Shown: piece by piece, positions 1 to 6,547 of the stretch
How the letters are laid out: each line of letters starts with the position of its first letter
Position numbering within the stretch: position 1 is the stretch's first letter
DNA from: Verrucomicrobiaceae bacterium
GTDB taxonomy: Bacteria > Verrucomicrobiota > Verrucomicrobiia > Verrucomicrobiales > Verrucomicrobiaceae
Length of the DNA stretch: 7,475 nucleotides
Direction of reading: 5' to 3'
Assembly: GCA_947463285.1 (NCBI GenBank)
Contig: CANHTV010000174.1
Coordinates: 1 to 7,475, forward strand
Position numbers and translations under genes: made by a program
Notes under the pieces: generated by a model
What the model was told of the DNA's origin: nothing
The model's database searches: none
What the model saw: only the letters and a program-made list of their open reading frames with translations

Positions 1-65
1 CGGTCGATCATCAGCACAGCGATGACACCTGCCTGATGCAAAAATGGGGTCAGTGTTTCATTCAT
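1..65 (-). CDS. eda: Partial KDPG/KHG aldolase-like gene (N-terminus only)
   Basis: This minus-strand reading frame starts with ATG at 65-63 and runs off the left edge of the window; 21 codons are visible. The peptide begins MNETLTPFLHQAG and continues VIAVLMID. That matches the pattern at the start of 2-dehydro-3-deoxyphosphogluconate aldolases: a short helix, then a hydrophobic first beta strand of the TIM barrel ending near an acidic residue. The family cleaves KDPG to pyruvate and glyceraldehyde-3-phosphate in the Entner-Doudoroff pathway. The catalytic Glu and Lys lie outside the window, so the call rests on the N-terminus alone. No Shine-Dalgarno motif precedes the ATG. The gene is divergent from the phosphofructokinase gene, which fits a sugar catabolism locus. 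Another TIM-barrel enzyme cannot be excluded. Confidence 0.5.
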   Translation of the reverse strand, partial: MNETLTPFLHQAGVIAVLMID

Positions 66-198
66 GTGGCTGATGCAGAACGGGAATGCTGCTTTTGCAA
101 CCCGCATCTCAGGCGATTGCGCTTGGATTTAAGTTTTACCCAAGTCGTGTCGGACCGGGCGGACTGGCACTTCTCTTGCTGTGATTCTTTGAATCCGT
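66..198. promoter_or_regulatory. Divergent intergenic spacer between aldolase-like gene and pfkA
   Basis: These 133 bases separate two divergently oriented gene starts, so both promoters should lie here if the gene calls are right. I see no clear sigma-70 type -35/-10 pair, no long inverted repeat typical of an operator, and no Shine-Dalgarno motif before either start. The regulatory role is inferred from position only. Confidence 0.35.
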
Positions 199-1503
199 AT
201 GACCCCAGCCCCGCACGACACGAGCATCGCCACGCTCGGCCCCTGTTTATTTTCTTCTCCCTTGCAGCGTATCGGCGGGAAGGAAGCTCCCTTTAAATCG
301 GATGCGTCGGATCGTATCCTCTACCACAGCCACCTCCTCGAAGATGGGCGTGATATATCAGCGCCCAGCTACGAAGAGGCCGGAGCACGTGGGCAGATCT
401 ACTTTGACCCAGCGCGTACGACGGCTGGCATCGTCACTTGTGGAGGTCTGTGTCCTGGACTCAATGACATCATTCGAGGTCTCGTGAATCAATGTCATCA
501 GCAGTACGGAATCTCACGCGTTTACGGTTTCCGTTATGGTTACGAGGGGTTGGTTCAGCGTTATGGTCATACACCTTTACTGCTGAAGCCATCCTCGGTG
601 GAGCAGGCTCATCACTTTGGAGGTACTCTGCTTGGCAGTTCACGCGGTCAGCAGGACATTGGTGAAATGGTGGACACCTTGGAAGACATGAAGGTCGATA
701 TTCTCTTTGTCATCGGCGGCGACGGCACCCTGCGTGGCGCGGCTGAAATCGTAAAGGAGATCGAACGGCGTGGACTGAAAAAATCCGTCGTCGGTATCCC
801 CAAGACCATCGACAACGATATCCGTTACCTAGACAAAAGCTTTGGTTTTGAAACCGCCTTCGCGGCGGCAGTGCAGGCAGTGAAATGCGCTTATGTCGAA
901 GCGACCGGTGCCGTCAATGGAGTTGGATTAGTGAAGCTAATGGGGCGTGATTCTGGCTTCATCGCCTGCTACGCGGCTCTCGCTGGCAGCAATGTGGACT
1001 TCGTTCTTATTCCCGAGGTGCCATTCGAGCTGGACGGTGAGGGCGGACTGCTGGAGACACTCAGACACAGGCTCACCAAACGCGGCAGTGCCGTCATCGT
1101 CGTCGCAGAAGGGGCTGGACAGCACCTGATGCAGACTGATGTCGCCACCGATGCCAGTGGCAACAAACGCTACGGTGACATCGGGCCGTTTTTGAAGGAT
1201 CGCATCAATGCGTTTTTCAAAGAGCGTCGCACCGAGGTGAACCTCAAATACATCGACCCCAGTTACATCGTCCGCAGTGTTCCAGCGAATGCTCAGGATA
1301 ATGTTTATTGCTCACGCCTTGCCCAATCCGCCGTTCATGCAGCCATGGCGGGCAAGACCAACATGCTGGTTGGCCGCTGGCACGGCTCCTTTATCCATCT
1401 GCCGCTTGATCTTGTGATCCATGGGCGGCGCAAGGTCGATCCCACTCAGGAACTCTGGCACTGCGTTTTGGAAAGCACTGGCCAGCCGCCGGTGATGTGT
1501 TGA
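199..1503 (+). CDS. pfkA: ATP-dependent 6-phosphofructokinase (plant/TP0108 type)
   Basis: A 434-residue enzyme predicted to phosphorylate fructose 6-phosphate to fructose 1,6-bisphosphate in cytoplasmic glycolysis. Visible motifs, in order, are an N-terminal LGPxxxxSPL segment (residues 13-22) typical of the long plant/TP0108 group, the nucleotide loop GGLCPGLND (82-90), GGDGT (173-177), PKTIDND (201-207, containing the catalytic TIDND), MGRDSGFIA (248-256) and PEVPF (272-276). Family knowledge says that Gly after the GGD aspartate favours ATP, while the Lys in PKTIDND is shared with PPi enzymes; the Gly/Lys combination is that of ATP-using plant-type PFKs. ATG 199 is the first start after an in-frame stop at 190-192, and the conserved N-terminus supports it, although no Shine-Dalgarno is visible. 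It reads away from the aldolase-like gene and is followed by a long non-coding stretch, so it is probably monocistronic. Cofactor choice is inferred, not shown. Confidence 0.93.
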   Translation: MTPAPHDTSIATLGPCLFSSPLQRIGGKEAPFKSDASDRILYHSHLLEDGRDISAPSYEEAGARGQIYFDPARTTAGIVTCGGLCPGLNDIIRGLVNQCHQQYGISRVYGFRYGYEGLVQRYGHTPLLLKPSSVEQAHHFGGTLLGSSRGQQDIGEMVDTLEDMKVDILFVIGGDGTLRGAAEIVKEIERRGLKKSVVGIPKTIDNDIRYLDKSFGFETAFAAAVQAVKCAYVEATGAVNGVGLVKLMGRDSGFIACYAALAGSNVDFVLIPEVPFELDGEGGLLETLRHRLTKRGSAVIVVAEGAGQHLMQTDVATDASGNKRYGDIGPFLKDRINAFFKERRTEVNLKYIDPSYIVRSVPANAQDNVYCSRLAQSAVHAAMAGKTNMLVGRWHGSFIHLPLDLVIHGRRKVDPTQELWHCVLESTGQPPVMC

Positions 1504-1694
1504 ATTTAGCGATTCAAGACGTTAATTTGCAACATCACCGATGAATCTGGTTTGGAAATAGAGGGCCTGAGGAGCCGATAATCCTGACGAGGATGTTCCA
1601 TTACTCCACAAAAGTTGCTGTTACCGTTGAGGCAGGGAATACTGGCTGCTGTCTGGTTCTTCGAATGGTATTAGAAGAGGCTAGGCGGAAGTTG

Positions 1695-1737
1695 ACGATG
1701 GCTAAATGTCTCGGCGCGCCGTTTAGGGACACATCGT
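1695..1737. other. Two-part hairpin flanked by GTTGAC direct repeats
   Basis: ACGATG (1695-1700) pairs with CATCGT (1732-1737), and CTAAA (1702-1706) pairs with TTTAG (1722-1726). The internal loop between the stems is asymmetric, 1 base against 5. The terminal loop holds the 8-base palindrome GGCGCGCC (1713-1720). An alternative inner pairing, TGTC (1707-1710) with GACA (1728-1731), is possible. GTTGAC occurs just before (1691-1696) and after (1741-1746). No T-run follows, so it is not a standard intrinsic terminator. Folding is judged by eye and function is unknown. Confidence 0.35.
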
Positions 1738-1826
1738 GCTGTTGACCTTTGTTTACTCAATTCCTCCGGGGGAAGTCTGCGTTTCTCTGGGTTCGCTATG
1801 CTAGTGTTTGCCGTAGTTTGCGATGG

Positions 1827-1998
1827 TTAGACCAACCTCGCAAGACGAGTCACCAGAGCCAACCCCGCAGGCTAAAAGCCCACGACACTCAGGACCAACC
1901 ACTGCAAGCCACCGCAAACAACCGTAGGCCACACCAGGGCCAGATTCATCTGCGAGCTTGCGCGGCGGCTGGGTGTCGTCATGTATGCAGGACCAACC
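1827..1998 (+). repeat. Spaced CAGGACCAACC-like direct repeats
   Basis: The 11-mer CAGGACCAACC occurs exactly at 1890-1900 and 1988-1998. Related copies are TTAGACCAACC at 1827-1837 and CAGAGCCAACC at 1854-1864. The three exact GACCAACC cores sit at 1830, 1893 and 1991. Start-to-start distances are 27, 36 and 98 bases, so this is not a tandem or CRISPR-like array. The last copy lies about 20 bases before the dehydrogenase start. They could be protein-binding sites or parts of RNA helices; the role is unknown. Confidence 0.45.
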
Positions 1999-2019
1999 CT
2001 CTTTTACCTGATACCTCAT

Positions 2020-2904
<885 letters not shown>

Positions 2905-2913
2905 GTGCTGATC

Positions 2914-3822
2914 ATGGATGCTGCTCTCTACTCCAAGGTGTTGACGACGAGTGCGTCAGTGGATCTCTCTGCCCGCAGTAAATGGCGTCTGTCGGGCGCG
3001 GATCGTGTGCGCTACCTGAATGGTCAGGTGACGAATGATGTGCGCACGGCCCGCGCGGATTCGGCGCTGTATGCCTGTGTGACAAATGTGAAGGGGAAGA
3101 TCGAAGGCGATGTGTACATCCACGCTGAGGGTGAAAGCCTGATCCTGGATGCACCGGCGGCTTTGAGGGAGATTCTGGGGCTGCGGCTGGAGAAGTATCT
3201 CATCGCCGATGATGCACTGCTGGAGGACATCACCTACGAATGGCAGCTGTGGCATGTTTTCGGTCCTGAGTCTGAGTCTGCGCTGGAGCTGCCTGCGGAT
3301 GGCCGGCGGGTGAAAGCTCAGCGTTTTGGGCTCCCTGGTTATGATCTCTGGCTGCCGATCGCGGCTGCGGGCTCTGGTTCTCCTGACACACAGCTCTGTG
3401 CTGAGGATGTGGAATGTCTGCGCATCTTGCAGCGTGTGCCGGCCTATCCGCAGGAGCTGAATGCGGAGACTTTTCCGCAGGAGGCTGCTTTGGAAAAAAC
3501 GGCCATGAGTTTTGCCAAGGGCTGCTACATCGGACAGGAGATCCTTTCCCGCATCAAAACGACGGGCAAGATGCCGCGTGAGTTGATGGCCTGGACGGCA
3601 GAGTCTGGGGACGCGGATTTGGTCTTGGGTTCTGACCTCGTGCTGGCGGAAAAAAAAGTGGGTCAAATCACCAGTCTGACTCGTGATCCTAAGTCTGGCC
3701 GACCTGTCGGGCTGGGGTATATCCGCCATGGCGCGGCGGCGGTGGATTCCGTGTTGCTTGTCGGAAGTGAAGTGTCTAGTATCGCCGCGTCAGTCAAAAT
3801 ATCTGCCCTGCTGAACCAATGA
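2914..3822 (+). CDS. ygfZ: YgfZ/GcvT-family folate-binding protein (Fe-S cluster maintenance)
   Basis: A 302-residue protein of the YgfZ/IBA57 group, relatives of the glycine cleavage T-protein. In E. coli, YgfZ binds tetrahydrofolate and supports assembly or repair of some Fe-S enzymes. The hallmark KGCYIGQE motif with its conserved cysteine is at 202-209. The N-terminal segment RVRYLNGQVTNDV (31-43) and the following YACVTNVKGKIEGDV (53-67) are typical of the family's folate-binding fold. ATG 2914 is preferred; a GTG at 2905, directly after the upstream stop and about 11 bases past a weak AAGGGGC, would add three residues. Its stop overlaps the lipoprotein start by 4 bases (ATGA). An A8 run at 3650-3657 is a possible slippage site. 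The family call is firm; which Fe-S proteins it serves is unknown. Confidence 0.9.
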   Translation: MDAALYSKVLTTSASVDLSARSKWRLSGADRVRYLNGQVTNDVRTARADSALYACVTNVKGKIEGDVYIHAEGESLILDAPAALREILGLRLEKYLIADDALLEDITYEWQLWHVFGPESESALELPADGRRVKAQRFGLPGYDLWLPIAAAGSGSPDTQLCAEDVECLRILQRVPAYPQELNAETFPQEAALEKTAMSFAKGCYIGQEILSRIKTTGKMPRELMAWTAESGDADLVLGSDLVLAEKKVGQITSLTRDPKSGRPVGLGYIRHGAAAVDSVLLVGSEVSSIAASVKISALLNQ

Positions 3823-4163
3823 GTCTTCCTCGTCTTCTTCCAGTCCTCGCCTGTATGGTGATCGCCGCCAGTCTTTCCTCCTGCCAGTTTGACGGCAAGG
3901 TGGACGCCCAAAACCCCACGGTGGAAGAGCTTGATGCCTTGGATGTGCAATGGGGCCTGGCTGCTCGCAAATCACGAGGTGGTCCACGGCGCACGTTCCA
4001 GTATGTGGACCCAAGCCCATCTTCGGTCTCTGCTGCAGCAGCACCTGCGCCAGTGACGCCAGCCCCGGCTCGTGAGATGATCAATACCGCGCCACCGGCC
4101 AGCTTTAATCCTGAGCCGCCTGCGGCAGCCCCGGCAGTGGTGGTGCCAAGCAATCTGCGCTGA
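3819..4163 (+). CDS. Small Pro/Ala-rich lipoprotein of unknown function
   Basis: A 114-residue protein with a lipoprotein signal peptide: two-residue start, Arg at position 5, hydrophobic core to about 18, and lipobox LSSC with lipidated Cys22. The residue after the cysteine is Gln, not Asp, which by the E. coli rule would allow outer-membrane sorting; whether the rule holds here is unknown. After a short acidic and mixed segment (24-60) the chain becomes low-complexity and rich in Ala, Pro and Ser (65-110), probably disordered and spanning periplasm or peptidoglycan. No catalytic domain is visible. ATG 3819 overlaps the upstream TGA, so translation is probably coupled to the ygfZ-like gene. 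I do not recognise the family. Confidence 0.8.
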   Translation: MSLPRLLPVLACMVIAASLSSCQFDGKVDAQNPTVEELDALDVQWGLAARKSRGGPRRTFQYVDPSPSSVSAAAAPAPVTPAPAREMINTAPPASFNPEPPAAAPAVVVPSNLR

Positions 4164-4218
4164 ACCATCAGGGTCGGTGCTCATCCTTTAGCCTGAACTT
4201 TTTAAGACACCCCCGGTC

Positions 4219-5163
4219 GTGAAGCTCTGTCCTCTTTCTCTCCTGCTCGCTCTGAGCTTCCTCGCCCAAGTCGGCCTTCAAGCGCAGACGATCTCCCCTG
4301 TGGTGCCCTCGCCGGGGTTGCCCTCACCCGTGGTGCCTGCGGCTGAAGCCCCATCTGCTTTGCCGCCCATTGAGCGACTGGCGACCGAGGCGCAGCAGGC
4401 GCTTTTTAACGCCGCGGATCGTGCTACGAACAACAGCTCCAAAGCGCCCATCAACCTGCCTGGCATCCAAAGCAAGGGCCGCAAGACCACCTTCTCGGCA
4501 CCGAAGCTGGAAGATCCCTCCAGCTGGAAAAAGGACTCCGCTCACAAGATCGCGACCATGACCATCAGCTTTGGTGGCAATGAAGAGCAGGTCATGTTCG
4601 AGCTGTATCCTCAGGACGCGCCGCAGACGGTTTCCAACTTCTTGGACAACTGTGAAACCGGAGCCTACAACGGCCTCGCTTTTCATCGTGCCATCCAGGG
4701 TTTCATTGTACAGACAGGTGACCCGCTCACCTCAGATGAAGATGCTCGTGAACGCTGGGGCACCGGTGGTGAAGGCAAGACCGTTCCTGCTGAGATCAAG
4801 CGAATCCATCGCAAGGGTGCTGTGGCCATGGGCCGCAAAGCCGACAAGGTGAACCCTTCTCGCCGATCTAACGGTTACCAGTTTTACTTCGCGCTCGGTA
4901 ATTTTGCCTCGCTGGACAACAACTACACAGTCTTTGGCCAGATCATTGATGGCTTGGATGTCATCGAGCGCATCGCCAAGATGCCTGTGGACAGCAATGA
5001 CTGCCCGGTGGCACGCATCGAGATCAAGAATATCCGCATCAGTGACCACAAAGGCCCGATGTATCTGAATACGGCCAGTGTGGATGCAGACGGATCACCG
5101 ATCCGTGCGCGCCCGAACTCGACGCAAGGGCCGATTGGCCGCCTGTTCCGCCGCATTTGGTGA
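4219..5163 (+). CDS. Exported cyclophilin-type peptidyl-prolyl cis-trans isomerase
   Basis: A 314-residue protein predicted to act in the periplasm, catalysing cis-trans isomerisation of proline peptide bonds during protein folding. Residues 1-23 form a signal peptide (Lys2, hydrophobic core, likely cleavage around LQAQ). A Pro-rich and then mixed extension of about 85 residues follows before the cyclophilin domain at about 110-275. Domain motifs seen are FHRAIQGFIVQTGDP (155-169) with the catalytic Arg157 and Gln165, GAVAMGR (200-206), YQFYFAL (220-226) and TVFGQIIDG (237-245). The tryptophan that confers cyclosporin binding in human CypA is not conserved here, as in many bacterial enzymes. 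The start is GTG 4219, chosen because it gives a complete signal peptide. The tail (276-314) is basic. No Shine-Dalgarno is seen. The gene is flanked by 55- and 84-base gaps, so it may have its own promoter. Confidence 0.92.
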   Translation: MKLCPLSLLLALSFLAQVGLQAQTISPVVPSPGLPSPVVPAAEAPSALPPIERLATEAQQALFNAADRATNNSSKAPINLPGIQSKGRKTTFSAPKLEDPSSWKKDSAHKIATMTISFGGNEEQVMFELYPQDAPQTVSNFLDNCETGAYNGLAFHRAIQGFIVQTGDPLTSDEDARERWGTGGEGKTVPAEIKRIHRKGAVAMGRKADKVNPSRRSNGYQFYFALGNFASLDNNYTVFGQIIDGLDVIERIAKMPVDSNDCPVARIEIKNIRISDHKGPMYLNTASVDADGSPIRARPNSTQGPIGRLFRRIW

Positions 5164-5214
5164 GCCTTGAGTTGTCTTTTTGTCCACTGTTTTGGGAGCG
5201 CTGTTGTTCGTTAG

Positions 5215-5244
5215 GGCGTGTCTCAGCATTCACGCCTTTCTATT
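5215..5244 (+). terminator. Hairpin with T-rich tail between the isomerase gene and lpxA
   Basis: GGCGTG (5215-5220) pairs perfectly with CACGCC (5231-5236) around a 10-base loop. A further G-T pair can extend the stem, and the T-rich tail TTTCTATT (5237-5244) follows. It lies 52 bases past the isomerase stop and only a few bases before the lpxA ATG. It could be a weak intrinsic terminator, or an mRNA hairpin that influences lpxA initiation. The tail is interrupted and the loop large, so the terminator call is tentative. Confidence 0.35.
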
Positions 5245-5247
5245 CCG

Positions 5248-6039
5248 ATGATTCACCCCACTGCCGTCATTCACCCCGAGGCCCAGATCGCTGAGGACGT
5301 CCACATTGGCCCTTACGCCATCATTGATGGCCTAGCCAAGATCGCGGCAGGCTGCCGGATCGAGGCTCACGCCCAGATCGTCGGTCATGTGGAGATGGGT
5401 GAGGGCTGCATCGTTGGACGCGCCGCAGTGATCGGTGCTGCTCCACAGGATCTCGGATTCAAGCCTGAAACGGAAAGCTCTGTCATCCTCGGCCCGCGTA
5501 ATGTTTTGCGCGAGCACGTCACCATTCACCGAGGCAGCAAACCCGGTAGCGCCACGACGCTGGGGGAGGGGAACTTCCTCATGGTCGGTGCCCACCTCGC
5601 GCACGACGTGCACCTGGGAAACAAAAACATCCTTGCGAATGCCTGCCTGCTAGCGGGGCACATTCACGTCGGTAACAACACCTTTATCGGTGGCGGCGCG
5701 GTATTTCATCAGTTCATCCGCATTGGTGACTCCTGCGTCATCCAGGGCAATGGCAGCTTTGGTAAGGACATTCCACACTTCTGTGCGGCCATGCGCACGA
5801 ACCGCATCACTGGCCTGAACATCATCGGCCTCCGGCGTCAGGGTTTCAGCGGTGATCAGCGCGCGGCCATCAAGGAACTCTTCAAGCTGCTGTTCTGCTC
5901 TGGCAAAAACCTTTCACAGGCGCTTGAAGCAGCCCGTGAGAAGACCTGGGCTGACCCGGCCCTACGCCTGCTGGACTTTGCGAGTGCTCCTTCCAAGCGC
6001 GGCATCTGCCCATGGCGTGGTGAGGTGGACGCGGATTGA
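5248..6039 (+). CDS. lpxA: Acyl-ACP--UDP-N-acetylglucosamine O-acyltransferase
   Basis: A 263-residue cytoplasmic homotrimeric enzyme that transfers a 3-hydroxyacyl chain from acyl carrier protein to UDP-GlcNAc, the first step of lipid A synthesis. Residues 1-180 show the hexapeptide repeats of a left-handed beta helix, starting MIHPTAVIHP. The catalytic His is H119 in AHLAHD (E. coli H125). Further conserved histidines are H138 in AGH and H154 in FHQF (E. coli H144 and H160). VTIHRGS (91-97) is also diagnostic. The position matching the E. coli hydrocarbon-ruler Gly173 is Gly167, suggesting a long (about C14) chain. The helical C-terminal domain ends in KRG plus about ten extra residues compared with E. 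coli. ATG 5248 is preferred over GTG 5218, which lies inside a hairpin and would add residues absent from the family. The usual lpxD, fabZ and lpxB neighbours are absent here. Confidence 0.95.
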   Translation: MIHPTAVIHPEAQIAEDVHIGPYAIIDGLAKIAAGCRIEAHAQIVGHVEMGEGCIVGRAAVIGAAPQDLGFKPETESSVILGPRNVLREHVTIHRGSKPGSATTLGEGNFLMVGAHLAHDVHLGNKNILANACLLAGHIHVGNNTFIGGGAVFHQFIRIGDSCVIQGNGSFGKDIPHFCAAMRTNRITGLNIIGLRRQGFSGDQRAAIKELFKLLFCSGKNLSQALEAAREKTWADPALRLLDFASAPSKRGICPWRGEVDAD

Positions 6040-6094
6040 GGAATCCGTGACAGAGGTTGACGGCAGCGCACGTCTCCTCTACTTATTGCAAATA

Positions 6095-6547
6095 ATGCGC
6101 GGTTTTCCTCCACTTCAGATTTTCCTGCTCGGCCTGGCTTTTGGGCTGCTGGCCGTGCCGCTTTATCAGCTCACGGGGCAGTCACAGTCCATGTCTGGTG
6201 ATGCCACAACGGATGAAGCAGCACCTGCGGGCAGCAGTTCAAAGCCGGACAAGGTGGAGACGCTGATCCGTCTGCGTTATGCGCACCAGCCCAAGTCAGT
6301 GAGCCTGAAACAAGGTGATCGTGAGCTGCTGAAGGTCGCTGATTTGGCGGCATCGCCCTTGGAGATCAGCGCTGATTTGATGGTTTCAAAAGACGGTAAC
6401 GAACTCACACTTCAGGCGACGTGGCCTATGGGCACGCCGGACACCGCCTTGACTTTAGAAATCGAACCCGATGGCCTGGATGCACGCACAGAGACCCGAT
6501 GGTCGGCGGATGCGGCCCTGGACGAAATCCTCACCCTGACCTGGTAA
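6095..6547 (+). CDS. Membrane-anchored protein of unknown function
   Basis: A 150-residue protein with one hydrophobic segment at about 7-24, then a low-complexity Ser/Thr/Ala/Gly linker (29-52), then a domain of about 100 residues (53-150) with alternating hydrophobic and polar stretches suggesting beta strands. No cysteine follows the hydrophobic segment, so it is not a lipoprotein; it is probably anchored in the inner membrane with the C-terminal domain in the periplasm. Charged residues flank the beta-like segments, and no catalytic or metal-binding motif is evident. ATG 6095 was chosen because it places the hydrophobic segment at the N-terminus; GTG 6047 is an in-frame alternative adding 16 residues. 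Its stop overlaps the ABC ATPase start by one base (TAATG), pointing to coupled translation and a possible link to metal transport. I do not recognise the family. Confidence 0.75.
   Translation: MRGFPPLQIFLLGLAFGLLAVPLYQLTGQSQSMSGDATTDEAAPAGSSSKPDKVETLIRLRYAHQPKSVSLKQGDRELLKVADLAASPLEISADLMVSKDGNELTLQATWPMGTPDTALTLEIEPDGLDARTETRWSADAALDEILTLTW

Larger units (their letters stand above)
1504..2019. other. 516-base intergenic region without a convincing gene; possible structured RNA or control region
   Basis: No open frame here gives a protein with recognisable motifs or normal composition; the open frames on both strands are rich in Arg, His, Gln and Cys and look like chance readings. The region seems less GC-rich than its neighbours and holds many short inverted repeats: ATCCT/AGGAT (1581-1594), TCTTC/GAAGA near 1662-1679, the two-part hairpin at 1695-1737, CTCG/CGAG (1837-1849), GGCT/AGCC (1870-1880), and a longer-range GTTTGCG/CGCAAAC pairing (1816-1822 with 1913-1919) that would enclose the last two. 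It also holds four related CAGGACCAACC-like elements. I compared it by eye with tmRNA, RNase P RNA, SRP RNA and common riboswitches and found no match. It must contain the pfkA 3' end and probably the promoter of the downstream cluster. Confidence 0.5.

Noticed and set aside
3..296. A plus-strand frame open from the left edge to 296
   Set aside because: The peptide is rich in Cys, His and Arg with no family resemblance, it overlaps the phosphofructokinase start, and the minus strand at 1-65 looks more like real coding sequence.
1738..1780. GGGGGAAGTC stretch resembling the conserved core of RNase P RNA
   Set aside because: The matching downstream ACAGAA core and the rest of the RNase P consensus are absent.
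1900..1930. GCAAACAAC on the plus strand and GCAAACTAC on the minus strand, resembling a tmRNA tag start
   Set aside because: No Leu-Ala-Ala stop ending, no tmRNA 5' or 3' acceptor sequences and no TPsiC arm are present around either.
1801..2019. A 72-codon minus-strand open frame in the intergenic region
   Set aside because: It is short, Cys- and Gly-rich, lacks a motif or ribosome site, and coincides with the inverted repeats; it reads like non-coding sequence.
1960..2019. In-frame upstream ATG at 1981 for the dehydrogenase
   Set aside because: It would add 13 residues before the Rossmann strand; family members begin a few residues before that strand, as ATG 2020 gives.
2956..3729. A 257-codon open frame on the minus strand opposite the ygfZ-like gene
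   Set aside because: Its protein is rich in Arg, Gln, His and Pro with no motif, and the plus strand encodes a clear family member with a diagnostic motif; it is a mirror of GC-rich codons.
4168..4201. TCAGG/CCTGA inverted repeat before a T run after the lipoprotein gene
   Set aside because: Five pairs around a 19-base loop is too weak to call a terminator.
5852..6094. Upstream extension of the anchored-protein frame into lpxA
   Set aside because: It overlaps the end of lpxA in another frame and gives an Arg/Ser-rich sequence; the membrane segment starts at ATG 6095.
6421..6546. Upstream extension of the ABC ATPase frame
   Set aside because: It overlaps the previous gene in another frame, and the ATG at 6547 gives a family-length protein with stop/start overlap.
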